NCBI GenBank assembly: GCA_013399305.1
Contig: VXAI01000372.1
Location: 1 to 64,000, forward strand
Source: Rostratula benghalensis
Lineage: Eukaryota > Chordata > Aves > Charadriiformes > Rostratulidae
Direction of reading: 5' to 3'
Length of the DNA: 64,000 nucleotides
In this document: positions 1 through 10,894 of the stretch, one piece after another
Layout: each line of letters begins with the position of its first letter
Numbering within the stretch: position 1 is the first letter of the stretch
Program-made: the position numbers and the translations under genes
The notes under the pieces: generated by a model
What the model saw: the letters and a program-made list of their open reading frames with translations, nothing else
The model's database searches: none
Told to the model about the DNA's origin: nothing

Positions 1-3000
1 AGAGGATCTGAACAGGTGTGAGTGCCTGGCTGCACAGATGCTACTCAAGGTTTTGGCTCCTGTCACCAGGCATCGACCTTGCAGAAGCCGGGTCTCTTGG
101 GAGCTGATGCCATTCACCTGATGGCATACTGCAGGGAGAAAGAGAGGAGGATGCGGGAATCAGAAAGGAAAGGGAAGGGAAGGGAAATCCCTGCGCAGCA
201 GCCCTTGGCCAAGTGCGGCAGCGTCCTCCTCTCAAGGGTGTCCCAAGCTCGCTCAAGTTGTGTAGTGGTCACTCGGAGTGGGTGCATCTAGTCGTGATGG
301 CAGCAGCATCTGGAGCTTGAAGACTTTCACAGCCTTAATTTACCTCTGCTCCCCTCAGCTCTCATTCAATTCCCTTCCTTTACAGCAGCGCCAGACATGA
401 TTGAAGTGCCAGTCCGGTCTTGGCCAGCTCTACTGGAGGGCCACAGGTTCATCACAGTGGCTTTCAGTGCCTGGGTGGTAAAGCCTATGCCAATCAGGAT
501 CCAGGTAAAGAGCTGCAGGCATTTGAGGTAGTAGGACATGCCTGTCTGTGTGCCTTAAGAACTGCACCTTTGCCACAGCTCAGCTCTCTGGCCACCTTGT
601 GGTGCTATTAACATTGGCCTCTGTCTAATTTGTGCTCAAGAGGGTGCCCTGCCACACTCCAGACATCACATCAAATGGAAAGGGATCTCTTGCAGAGGTT
701 GGTCAGCCTGAGCTTGCAGAAGAGGATTGAGGCAGGAGAGCTCAACAGGCCTGTGGGCTGTCGACTGCTTATGGGGATAAGATGATGACCTCTAGTCATA
801 TTTGATACTGACCACAGTACCAGCATTGCTCAAGTTAGCCCCTGGTTATTGTGTTATCTGATTCCCAAAACCACCTTTGAGCTCCATGGGTGAATAACTG
901 AGTGGTTGCCCATCAAAACTAAACCCTGACCAAACTAGTCCAACCTCAAAACTACTTTTTGTTTGGGAGGGGACTGAATCTGAGCACTTACTGTTTTTAT
1001 TATCCTCCTCATCTCTCCATTACAGACACAATACTTTAAAAGTTCATGTGGTTTTACCATGCTTCTGGCTGGAAAGCAACCTGAAGACACTTAAATATTT
1101 TGGTGGGAACCTGTAGAAATTTCATTGAAACTGTGCTACTGCCAAGCAATGCCAAAGAAGGATGCTACCTTGTGACAGATGAAGAAATGCTAACTTATTT
1201 CTAGAAGCTTCAAAAGGACATAAACCTGTGTGTAGAAGAAACAAATGTGTATATCCCAGTGAAGCAAGACAAAGTACCCTTAAGCAATGGCACAAAAGTT
1301 CAGTGAGATAATCACGTTACCATTACTGGGCTAGCCATGCATGTGAAGCACAATACAGCTTCTATTTCCTATATGTATGCATTATGAATCTAAAATATTC
1401 AAATTTTTTGTCCTGCATTGACAGTAAACTGTTAGAACAGAAGAATGGCTGGCTTTCGGTCTGGATTTTCTTGTCTTATTTAGTGCAATCTTGAATGGCA
1501 AGCAGAATTAATCTGGTTCTCAACTTCACTTTATTCACACTAGCAGACCTTAAACAGAGCTGGAGATAGGAGTCTGGTGTCCTTTCCATTGGCTTCGATA
1601 TATATATTTCGCCTGCCCAAAAAACCCAACAGATTTGAGCACTTAACTCTTGTGTAATTTCAGTAGTATTTTAAGATTTAACCTATTTAATGCCTCTCTG
1701 AAAAGTCTAGTTTCCAGCCATGATGAGCATCTCGCTAAAGCCTGCTCTGATCTGATGGCATCTTTCACCCTGTCCCGGTGTTGCTGGCACCTGCCAAAAC
1801 AGAGGCAGTCCCTACTCGGTGCTACTGGAAGGCAGGCACTGGGGGCTACCAGCTTAGGACAAAATGTCAGTTGTATCTGAAACAATCTTCATGCTTTTAA
1901 CAGCCTTTGGTATTTTCCTGCATGTTTGTAAAGGACAGCCAGCCAAATGTTAGAAGTGCAGTACATTCTTTATGCAACATCCTGGTCTGAGAGCCTGATG
2001 GAAAACCCAGAGGAACTCCTGGCACTGCCTTCCTGCATTTTGACTTAGGGGAGGAGGAGTTTCCCCTGCCAATGCTCCCCCAGGCAGTAGCTCCTGTGGC
2101 TCGCTGTCAGTGCCAAGCAAGGAAAACTGGGTTTATTGTCCATGGAAGGGATTTCCCTGACATCATGGACACTGGTTCCTGAGTACTAGTGGCCACAAGT
2201 GTGGCAGCTGCCTCCTTTACAGGGACCTAGGGAAAGCAGCTTTGTCTCAAGAGCTCAGCACAATGAAGGGCCCAGAGCAATCCACCATGCTGGCTGTCAC
2301 ACCTGACAAAAGGAAATTGTAATGAAAACAAGTGACTTTCAATATATCCTGTGTGTTCACTTGGAAATAATGAAAACAAGCACAAAGAACACACATGCAG
2401 ACACATAGAGCTCTTCTCAGGCTGTGTCACTGCTCCCTCCTATCACACTGTCACCATTCTACCCTAGAGCAGGGTCCATTTGACCACAACAATCTGCTGC
2501 AGGGTAATATTGTCTCACTGAGAACTATTGGCTCACTGAGAACTAAATGCTAAGGGACCACGCTAAAATAAATTACTTTTGAAAAAAAAAAGTATAGGGG
2601 ATTATTTTCCAGTAACTAACATTGCTGTTGGAAACTGCTTTTCCTCCAGGACCTTGCAAAGTCCCTGCTCAGTTCAAGTGAGGAGAAAACTCCCTGCTAT
2701 GGTGGTCTTCATGGGGCACCAGCCAGTCTCCATCCCCTCTGTACCCTCCACAAAAGCAGGAGTGGCATGGGCTCTTCAGCCCGTGTTTTCCATAAGAGTT
2801 CCTGCCCCACTAACTCCCCAAGGAACAGGTTGCAGACTTACTGCATAACTTCAGTGTTAAGTCATGCAGCCATGCCTATTGGCAAATGCTTTCAGCTTAC
2901 AGTCTTCACTGTTCTTCCTTTACCTCTTCTTAGTTTGCAAGAAGGGAAGGGGAGGAAAAAAGACCATTTCTGTGAAGCTGCCTGAGTTACCTAATGGTTT

Positions 3001-4559
3001 TATGAATCATGTTTCTAGGAAGGAAGTACCCCTAAAGAGCAGTACTCTGCATCCCTGAAGGTTTTAACCTCCTTTCAAATAAACCTGATTGCCGTTGCAT
3101 GAGGAATGTGACAGCTCTGGGAGGATGGACTACTCCAATAGTATGTTTTAATGACAACATAAAATAATTTTCTTTTTTCAGAGTGCATTTCACAAGCTCA
3201 GCTCCCATACTGCACCTCAACAAATCAGAAGTCTTTCTCTCTACCTTGTTTTGTCCAGTTTTCACATGTCTCTTAAAAAATATTGTTGGATTCCCACATG
3301 ACTTGGTTGACAGGTCATGTGTTTAAATTAGAGTAAAGAGGTTATGTGAAGTTTATTGTTCTTATCTTTGTTGTTCACTGGATGCGCCTGTCCCTTCCTC
3401 TGTTCTGTCAGCTCAATGAAGCTGTCTGAAACAGAGCTTTAACACCCTAAACACAGGGCATTTGCAACAGCAGCAGGAGATAAAAACAAGCAAGTTTTTT
3501 TTTTTATCTCTCAGTGCACTTCTTCATTTTCCATCAATGAAAACCTAACAAATTTGAAGTTTAGAAATACATCCAATAAAAATTTCTTCCTACAACACAA
3601 ACCCAAACTATTAAGGCAAATTAGCAATTATTCTTCCACACTAACATCAACATAAAGTAGATAAGAAGAATTTAATGCACAAGAGTGCAATTCTTTTATG
3701 ATTATTCACCCTTAATCTTCAGAAGATGGTTAATTACATTTAAAGCAGTGTAAGAGCCCTAACATATTTGTATAGTAATAAAAATTCTCACCAGGAGTTT
3801 AAACCTAACATGTATTCACAGGTATAACTAATGGCATTTTTCAATAATGCTGTGAAAAAATATGCCTGTAAGTTAGTAGCTTCAGACAGGAAACTGCTGT
3901 GAGTTTTTAATTTACTCTCTAACTATTCTCCTAATCATCCTGTTATCATGCTGGGATGGCTAAATGCATACAGATTATAATAATGGTGTGCACCCAACAT
4001 AGCGGTGTCAGCGATGACATTTGTCAGTGTTTAAAGTCGGGTTGCTGCAATCAGAGCTCTGCAGCCAAGGGAAGGAGGGAAATGAACGGGTTTGACACTG
4101 CAGCCCTGCAGTTTCACGATAACTCATGTTTGCTGGTTTAAGGCTTATTCCGGTTCATAAAGGGATTAGTCTCTACCCAGCACAGGCCCAAACATCTCTG
4201 TGATTCGTAGCTTCTAGGACTACCTGTTAACTGTGTCATGCTCAGAGATCTTAAAGGTCCAAAGATACTTTTTTCCTAGAAATCCTCATAAATGAAGACA
4301 GAGCTTGTCACTTATCTCTGCTTCCAGCCTCCACGAAGCTAGAGCACTTGGATTCAAAGTGGAATCTGTATTCTTTCTCCAGATCTGTCCCTTGGAAATT
4401 TCAGCTCTAGAGGAGTCCAGGATTTGGGCTAGGGTACGACCTAATCTGATTTTGCATCAAAACCCTCTTTGCTTCCAATGCAAGGCGGCTCCAGCACAAC
4501 AGAAGGCATGAGCTTTGAGTGGGACTCTGGGAAAGAGATAGTGTACCAAAATGTGATGT
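1..4559. other. Non-coding, single-copy-looking DNA
   Basis: No gene or mobile element is recognised. Open frames here are at most about 90 codons, overlap one another on both strands and show no domain signature. A short purine-rich run of GGGAA-type units lies at about 164-187. An 18-base tandem duplication lies at 2514-2549. From about 3480 to 3960 the DNA is AT-rich with scattered ATTA words. The last 100 bases before the CR1 copy become rich in G and C, so the exact border with the element is uncertain. Confidence 0.6.
2514..2549. repeat. 18-base tandem duplication
   Basis: The word CTCACTGAGAACTA occurs at 2514-2527 and again at 2532-2545, so two units of 18 bases stand head to tail. 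The last four bases of the two units differ (TTGG against AATG), which suggests the duplication is not brand new. No function is implied. Confidence 0.8.
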
Positions 4560-4918
4560 ACCAATCTGCCCGAGAGACCAGCGTCCGGACAGGGAAGCCT
4601 GCACTGGGGAAGGCATCTGGAGCGAGAGAAGCCGAGGAAAAGCCCTTTTGGAGGCTCTTTTGAAGGCGGGAAAAGGCCTGTGCCTGGGCTCATGCTCGGG
4701 CCTGTCAACTGGTGGGGGGGCCCCTGAGTCAGCCTGGGAATAAGAAGCCTCCGGGAGGACAGGGACTGTCCCTGCCCACAGAGCGGCAGGAGGGGCACCG
4801 GTGCTTGTGTGTGCTCCTGAACGAGGTAAGCTCAGTCCCTTCAAGACCTCAGCGGACCCGGCTGTCATCTCAATTGACCCCAACACTTGCAGGGTATTTT
4901 TTTGGTAGACACGCAGCC
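4560..4918 (+). promoter_or_regulatory. Probable CR1 5' UTR and internal promoter region
   Basis: The segment precedes the CR1 ORF1 start and is distinctly richer in G, C and CpG than the DNA around it, with about a dozen CpG dinucleotides between 4560 and 4870. Full-length CR1 copies have such a GC-rich 5' UTR, which serves as their internal promoter. That this segment is the UTR follows from its position and composition; no core promoter motif was identified. A 159-codon antisense open frame (4407-4886) crosses it and is best explained by the GC content. Confidence 0.5.
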
Positions 4919-5976
4919 ATGGTTAACACTCGTTCAAATTGGCTCGAAAAGCTGTGGGCACCCAGAGGTCAGGTACAAACGTGTGGGTGTCCAGACCTCT
5001 GGATGCAGAGAGTGCTGGAGCCCGGCACGTGCGATGGAAAGCAGAGGAGACAGCACCTGTGTCAGATGTGACCAGGTGAGTGACCTGCTCAGATGGTGGC
5101 TGAGCTGAGAGATGATGTGGAGAGGCTGAGGACCATTCGGGAGTGTGAGAGAGAAATAGACTGGTGGACCCACTCCCTGGGAGAAAGGAAACAGGTTGAG
5201 GCTTCCTGTACATTAGATGGTCCTCCCTCTCCACATCATCAGACAATGGGTCAGGATCTTAGGGAAGAGGAGGAATGGAAACAGGTTGCTCGGGGGAGCA
5301 GGCGAATGACTGCCCAGCTCCCCAGTTACCCTTGAGGAACAGGGATGAAGTTCTCTGGGAGGAAACAGTTAATGGAGAGGAGGCTCCTGCACCCAGGCCA
5401 GAAGTGCCAGAAAGACCGTGTCACCGTAGTCGACCCGGCCTCCCAACTGGCAGTGAAAGGAAAAGGAGAAGGGTCATTGTGGTAGGTGACCCTCTAGTGA
5501 GGGGGGCAGAGGGGCCGATACGCCGTCCTGACCTGCTTCACAGAGAGGTCTGCTGCCTACCAGGGCCACGGGTTAGGGATGCGTGTAAAAAACTTCCTGG
5601 CCTAGTAAAACCTACTGATTATTATCCCCTTCTAGTATTTCAGGTTGGTAGTGATCAAGTGGTTAAAAGGAGCCCGAAATCCCTCAAAAGGGATTTCAGA
5701 ACCTTGGGACACCTTCTTAGGGGATCAGGAGCACAAGTTGTGTTCTCCTCTATCCCTTCTGTGGCAAGCGGGAATGAAGGAACTGACAGGGAGAGGGAAC
5801 AGGTCAATCTGTGGCTCCGCAACTGGTGTCACTGACAAGGCTTTGGGTTCTTGGAACCCAGAATGCCATACCAGACACCTGGGGGGCTGGTGACAGGTGG
5901 GATGCGCCTGTCCCAAAGGGAGAAAAGAATCTTAGGGCATGAACTAGCAGTGCTCATTGGTAGGGCTTTAAATTAG
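4919..5976 (+). pseudogene. CR1 ORF1 remnant (Cys-rich segment plus SGNH esterase-like domain), frameshifted
   Basis: CR1 ORF1 encodes an RNA-binding/esterase-like protein of the retrotransposon particle. The ATG at 4919 opens MVNTRS. The reading then passes through three frames: a Cys-rich part with CREC and CVRC pairs (about 5007-5090), a coiled-coil-like part with VAELRDDVERLR (from 5096), then a frame from 5275 with IVVGDP at 5476-5493 and the block YYPLLVFQVGSDQ near 5617. An in-frame TGA at 5833-5835 is followed, in the same frame, by the conserved end running to GRALN and the TAG at 5974-5976. SGNH enzymes have GDS at the first block and a D-x-x-H near the end. Here the first block reads GDP and the last reads GGMR (in TGGMRLS), so the catalytic positions appear lost. 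It cannot make a functional protein. Confidence 0.87.
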
Positions 5977-5978
5977 AT

Positions 5979-7510
5979 TTGAGGGGGGGAGGGAGGATGA
6001 CCGGTCCCGTCACGATTAACTCCAAGGGAAGCATGCCAGAGCTTGAGGGATGGAGGACTGCTCGGGACTCTTGCTCAACTGTTTTATCTGGAAGAAGGGA
6101 GCGATGTTCGGAAGCAATGGGTGCACCTGTGAGGGGTCTGGTAGAAAATAGGGTCCGCACCCCCAAGAAGGGATTGGAAGCAATAGCTCACCTGAAGTGC
6201 ATCTATACCAATGCACGCAGTGTGAGCAACAAACAGGGGCAGCTTGAGGCCATGAGGTACCAGGAAAACTAGGACATAGTGGCGATCACAGAAATGTGGT
6301 GTGGTGCCTCTCGCGACTGGAGTGCCACAATCGATGGCTACAAGCTCTTCAGGAAGGACAGACAGGAAAGGAGAGGTGGTGGAGTGGCCCTGTATGTTAG
6401 AGAGTGTTAGGATTGTTATGAAATTAAGTAGAGTGACGCCAGGGTTGAGAGCATTTGGATTAGGATAAGGGTCAATAAAGCCGTTATGGCTGTAGGAGTC
6501 TGCTATAGACCTCCCACCCAAAGCAGTGAGGTGGATGAAGTTTTCTGTAAGCAGCTGGGAGAAATCTCACGGTCACTTGCTGTTGTTCTTGTGGGGGACC
6601 TTAACCTCCCAGATGTTTGCTGGGAATAGAACACAGCAGAGAGGGAACAATCCAGAAGGTTCCTGGAGTCTGTGGAGGATGACTTCCTTACGCAGCTGGT
6701 AAGTGAGCCCACCAAGGATGGTGCTTTCCTAGACCTGCTCCTTGTGAACAGGGAAAAACTTGTGGCTGAAGTAAAAGTTGGAGGCTGTCTAGGACATAGT
6801 GATCATGAGATGATTGAGCTCATGATCCTTGGAGAAGCTAACAGGGAGGTTAGTAAAACTGACATCTTAGACGTCCGGAGAGCAAACTTTGATCTGCTCA
6901 GAGGACTGATTGCCAATATCCCTTGGGAGGCTGCCCTGAATGATACAGGAGTCCAGGAAATCTGGACATCCTTTGGGAGAGAAATCTTAAAGGCACAGGA
7001 GCAGGCTGTGCCTGTGTGCCGAAAATCTAGTAGGCAGGGAAGGAGACCGGCCTGGCTAAATAGGGACCTTTGCCTGGTCCTTAAAAAGAAAAGGAGAGTG
7101 TACAAATCATGGAAGGAGGGGAAGGCCACCTGGGAGGAATATAAGACTTTGGACAGAGGTTGTAGGGAGGCAACAAGGAAAGCTAAGGCTTCCTTAAAAT
7201 TAAACCTCGCTAGAGGGGTCAAGGACAGCAGAAAGGGCTTCTTCAAATCCATTGCGGATAAAGCCAAGGCTAGAGGCAATGTAGGCCCAGTGTTGGATGA
7301 GGCGAGTGCCCTGGTGACAGAGGATACAGAAAAGGCAGAGCTACTGAATGCCTTCTTTGCCTCAGTCTATACTGCTGCTGACTGCCCCAAAGTGTCCCAT
7401 ACCCCTGAGGCCCCAGAGAGGTCAGGATAAAGGAGAACGTTGCCTCGGTTGATGAGGAATGGGTTAAGGACCAGCTGAGCAACCTGGACATCCATAAGTC
7501 CATGGGTCCA
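5979..7510 (+). pseudogene. CR1 ORF2 remnant: EEP endonuclease and linker, RT absent
   Basis: ORF2 of CR1 encodes an endonuclease and a reverse transcriptase. One frame can be followed from 5979 to 7427. It contains YTNARS (Asn at 6210), ITEMW (Glu at 6291), RRGGGVALYVRE, CYRPP, VGDLN (Asp at 6597, Asn at 6603) and GHSDHE (Asp-His at 6801-6806), the order expected for an EEP nuclease. The linker follows with RRPAWLNRDL and LKLNLARGVKDS. Stops interrupt the frame at 6270 (TAG), 6408 (TAG), 6429 (TAG) and 6627 (TAG). At about 7427-7430 a frameshift moves the homologous reading into the second frame, which continues to KSMGP and ends at 7510. The nuclease residues are largely kept although the frame is broken, so decay is by neutral mutation. 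The whole RT domain is missing. Confidence 0.92.
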
Positions 7511-8675
7511 TTTTTCTCTACTATATGGTCATTTCTTCCCGCAATGGATTTTCTTCATGTCTACTTCCCATTGCAGACATTGTCATTCTGAAATATCCCC
7601 AGGGCATAGAGATAATTTGGGAAAGGAGGAAAAAACTGAACTTTTGAAATATGTTCCCAAATTATTAGTATTCCTCATTCTGAGCCTTATTTGTGACAGG
7701 GATGACTCATTGCCCTTGAATACCCACTGCCTATCTATTTCCTCTAATGTTGCTTTCCTTTTTGATTTTCCGGATATGGATAGCTGACTGCTTTACTATT
7801 CCTACCATTAAAATGATGCATAACTACTGCATTTTGTGGATAGAAACATTATGGACACTGAAATGTCATCATAACCCCATTTGCTCATCTGCTGTTACTT
7901 ACTTTCCAGCAGACAATATTCAGTTCACAGGCACACACAATGCAGAAGTCAGCACAACATTCATCACATTGATATCAGGATGTACAAAGCATTCTGCTAC
8001 TAATCAACGGAAGCAGTCTGGGCTGGAGGATTTATAGAGTTTCCCATCTGCCTTCAGGCTTTGTACAAATTGCCCATGGCTGACACGTGGTAGCTCTGGA
8101 AAGGAGCCGAGGCATGGCTACCTGCCAGTGGACGGTTCCTGAAACAGCAGGATGTAGAGGTCCACTGTCAGAGGAACCTTGCTTTTGGGTGCATACAGCT
8201 CTGCACTGTTTTCCTCCAACTCCTGACAGTACCACCACTGAAGTCATTGCTCCCTGGGAGGTTTGCACAGTGCTCCCTGGGCCACAAGCCTTCCTCATGG
8301 CCTTGGATTTCTTCCACCGGTGGGGGTTTTTGTGGATGCAGATCAATCTCTGCCTAGAATAAGAAGACATCTCTGGAGAAGCATCGTGATGTCCTGCCAC
8401 ACAGTAAGGTCGTGTCAAGTAAATGCTGAGCTTATCCAAAAGCATGTCCCAGGAAAATCAGCAGTGTAGGGGTGGTTTAGACCTCTTCAGTCCAGGACTT
8501 GAAACCAGAAGCTACAACACTTTGCATCTGTGCATTGTCATGTGCTATGCCCTTTATAATCACCCTGCAAAAATTGCCTGACCCAGGAGGGTTTCCACTT
8601 CAGCTGTGGAAGTCATGACATGAATACTGCCCCCAGAGAGCTTTCAGCAACAATAAGATCTTTTATAGTAGTTAT
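7511..8675. other. Non-coding spacer between two CR1 fragments
   Basis: The sequence changes abruptly from CR1 to AT-richer, T-rich DNA at 7511. No CR1 ORF2, LTR or other repeat signature is recognised. Open frames of up to 137 codons overlap on both strands and look like chance. The origin of this 1.2 kb is unknown. It might be flanking DNA joined by a deletion that removed the CR1 3' half, or an insertion. Confidence 0.5.
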
Positions 8676-8857
8676 GAAGACTACGGAACAGTCTGCCCAG
8701 AGAAGTGGTTGAGTCACCATTCCTGGAGGTATTTAGAAAACATGTAGATGTAGTACTTAGGGACATGGTTTAGTGGTGTTAGGTTTGACAGTGTTAGGCT
8801 TACAGTTGGCCTGGATAATCTTAAAGGTCTTTTCTAACCTAAATGATTTTATGATAA
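8676..8857 (+). mobile_element. CR1 LINE 3' end, old copy
   Basis: The segment carries the CR1 3' pattern: CTGCCCAGAGAAGTGG, then CTGGAGGTATTTAGAAAA, GGGACATGGTTTAGTGG, then TTGGCCTGGATAATCTTAAAGGTCTTTTC and a decayed octamer tail ATGATTTTATGATA. Only the last few codons of ORF2 and the 3' UTR remain, as is usual for 5'-truncated copies. The subfamily differs from the 3' ends at 23130 and 59934. It lies on the same strand as the 4560-7510 copy, 1.17 kb downstream, but nothing shows the two belong together. Confidence 0.85.
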
Positions 8858-10894
8858 TATTCAGCCAACTCATGGGACTCCGTAGCCAGTGAGGATGAGG
8901 ATACTGGCCTTGGGGTCTGTGGGGACTTCTTCTCTGCTTCTAGGAGAGTTGTTAAAAGAAGGAATTGGGCATCTCTTGAAGGTTTGTGGCTGGCCATAGG
9001 CAGGCAGGAGACTGTACCTCTTAAGGCTGTAGATCTCTAGAGGAAGAGATCATCACTGCATACCTGCTGCCCTCTTATTGCTTCTCTGGCACCTGCTCTC
9101 AGCCTCTTTTTGGGAAAAAAAAATTCCTGGATTACCTGGACTTTGGGTGGCCATTCTGATATGCTTAATGCCCTAGATTTATGGGAAAAGGCAAAAGAAA
9201 ATATCAGCTATCAGAGAGTGATGGAAAGTGAATTTTGTAGTGTGATAAAATTTTTGTGTCTCACATTTCTCTCTTATTGATTCAGCTTTCTTTCAGTCAG
9301 CATCCATGCTATGTCAAAACTTCTGGCTTCACATTTGCATCAAGGTGCTCCTTAGCTCTGAGCAGAAAACTACTATGTAATGCTGAAAAAGCACAAAACA
9401 ACCACAACACCACTTGCCAAAAAAAAAAAAAAAAAAAAAAAAAAAGGTGTGGGGATGATAGCAAACAAACAAAGCTGTTTGGAGAGCACTGGGGGTGGCA
9501 AGCAGCTGGCTGCAAGGTGAGGGGATCTGGGGCAAAATCCTCAGCTGGTGCAAGACAGGTTCAGCCCAGCTATTCCCCTGAAGGCAGATCTGCTCCAAAT
9601 AGCTGTTTCCTTTTCCTTCCACGTGGTTCTGATTTTTTTTATCTTTTCCTTTTGATGCCTTTTTTCAAACAAGGAGCTCTGCCATATGGAAGTTTGCAGT
9701 TATACCAGCTTGTAGTTGCCTCATATCTGCCACATAAAACAGACTCAGTCACTTCCTACATCTGGAGGCAGCTGGCTGGAGAGTTACTCAGCTTCAAATA
9801 GCTTTCATGTTTGTTGGGCTTGTCCTCCAAACCTAGTTAACACATCTGTTTTGACACAACCAGAATGACATGTTCATACATTTTACAAGAGCTGCCTCAG
9901 TGAGGGAAGGAGGCATGGCTTTACCAGAGACCCACCAGTCCCTGTGTGCCCCCTCCCACCTAGCCCACAGCAGACAGACACAAAGGGAAGAGGATATTGA
10001 CATTGCAAAGTGGCCATACTTACTCAGCATCTAGTATTTGAGGTGAAATAATTCTGTCAGAAATACATTCATTCCTTCCAGTGCAAGGAAGACACAGAAA
10101 GTTGATCATCCAAGGGTAATACAAACATCCAATTCTGTATGCGTTCACAAGTATCATTCAGAAAACTTGTCTTAAATCAACAGCTACTGCCCCAGCCCCA
10201 GGTCAGAGCCACATTGTGTACTTTGCTAGCTATGATGAGAGGAAGAGAAAGATGCTGTTCATCCTTAGAGTCAAGAGGGTGGAAATACTCATAGATGTGA
10301 GAGGCTGCAAGTGCTGATGATAATCCTGATTCAGCTTTCCCTCAGCACAGCGTGGATGCCATGAACCACTGCTGGGCTAACAGGCAGGAGCATGACTGAA
10401 AAGAGCATTGGTGATGGACTCAAGGGCTCAGGCTGACTCTTCCATCTCCTCTTCACCTCCTGCTTCAGGGACTGAACCAGTTTCTCCTAATTACAAACAA
10501 CTTGGATTTGGGAGCACTCCCGTGTGCAGTCTTTGTGGATGTGGATGCATGCAGAGGACTGGGAATAAAAAATAGTAGAAACATCAGGTTTTGCAAAATA
10601 TTTCAAACTGGATATCGGTTTTACTGATTTTAAGATTGCATTGTTTGTGTTCAGGTTGGCATGTTACCATAATCTGGAGCAATTTCTCCCCACTTGTTAA
10701 AAGCATGCACAATGAGAGGATTTTCAGTTATTCAAAAACTTTATCTGGTGTTATCTGTGATTTGGAAGCCTCCACTCCACAGAAAGAAGAGATTTGATTA
10801 TGACATCTAGAGAACAAGAGATTGCACATTTCCGATTTGCATTCTCCCACCCTGGTCCAGTTGGGTGTAGGTAATTCCTTCCTTCTCCTGGGGG
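8858..10894. other. Non-coding, single-copy-looking DNA with a poly(A) tract
   Basis: No gene or element is recognised apart from the 27-base A run at 9419-9445. The 181-codon frame at 9256-9801 reads through this A run as a lysine string and shows no family motif, so it is treated as chance. Confidence 0.55.
9419..9445. repeat. Poly(A) tract, 27 bases
   Basis: An uninterrupted run of 27 A residues. It could be an ordinary mononucleotide microsatellite or the tail of an old retroposed sequence; the bases upstream (CACAACACCACTTGCC) do not identify a parent. Runs of this length are expected to vary between individuals and to suffer sequencing slippage. Confidence 0.9.

Larger units (their letters stand above)
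4560..7510 (+). mobile_element. CR1 LINE, 5' portion with ORF1 and ORF2 endonuclease, 3' part missing
   Basis: This is a decayed non-LTR retrotransposon of the CR1 group in sense orientation. In order it shows a GC-rich leader, an ORF1 remnant starting with MVNTRS at 4919, an SGNH-like domain ending with the TAG at 5974-5976, and the ORF2 apurinic-type endonuclease with the EN-RT linker. Similarity stops after the peptide LDIHKSMGP at 7510, just where the reverse transcriptase begins in the family. No RT, 3' UTR or octamer tail follows directly. Most CR1 copies are 5' truncated, so a copy that keeps the 5' half and lacks the 3' half is unusual and points to a later deletion, recombination or rearrangement. 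The 5' border near 4560 is an estimate from the rise in GC content. Confidence 0.9.

Noticed and set aside
4407..4886. 159-codon minus-strand open frame
   Set aside because: It lies antisense to the GC-rich CR1 leader; few stops are expected there by composition alone.
6803..7279. 158-codon minus-strand open frame
   Set aside because: It is the antisense shadow of the CR1 ORF2 remnant.
8676..8857. Idea that this CR1 3' end is the missing end of the 4560-7510 copy
   Set aside because: The intervening 1.17 kb is not CR1 and the 3' end looks like an older, different subfamily; shared orientation alone is not enough.
9256..9801. 181-codon open frame
   Set aside because: It passes through a 27-base A run as a lysine string, overlaps frames on the other strand and has no recognised motif.
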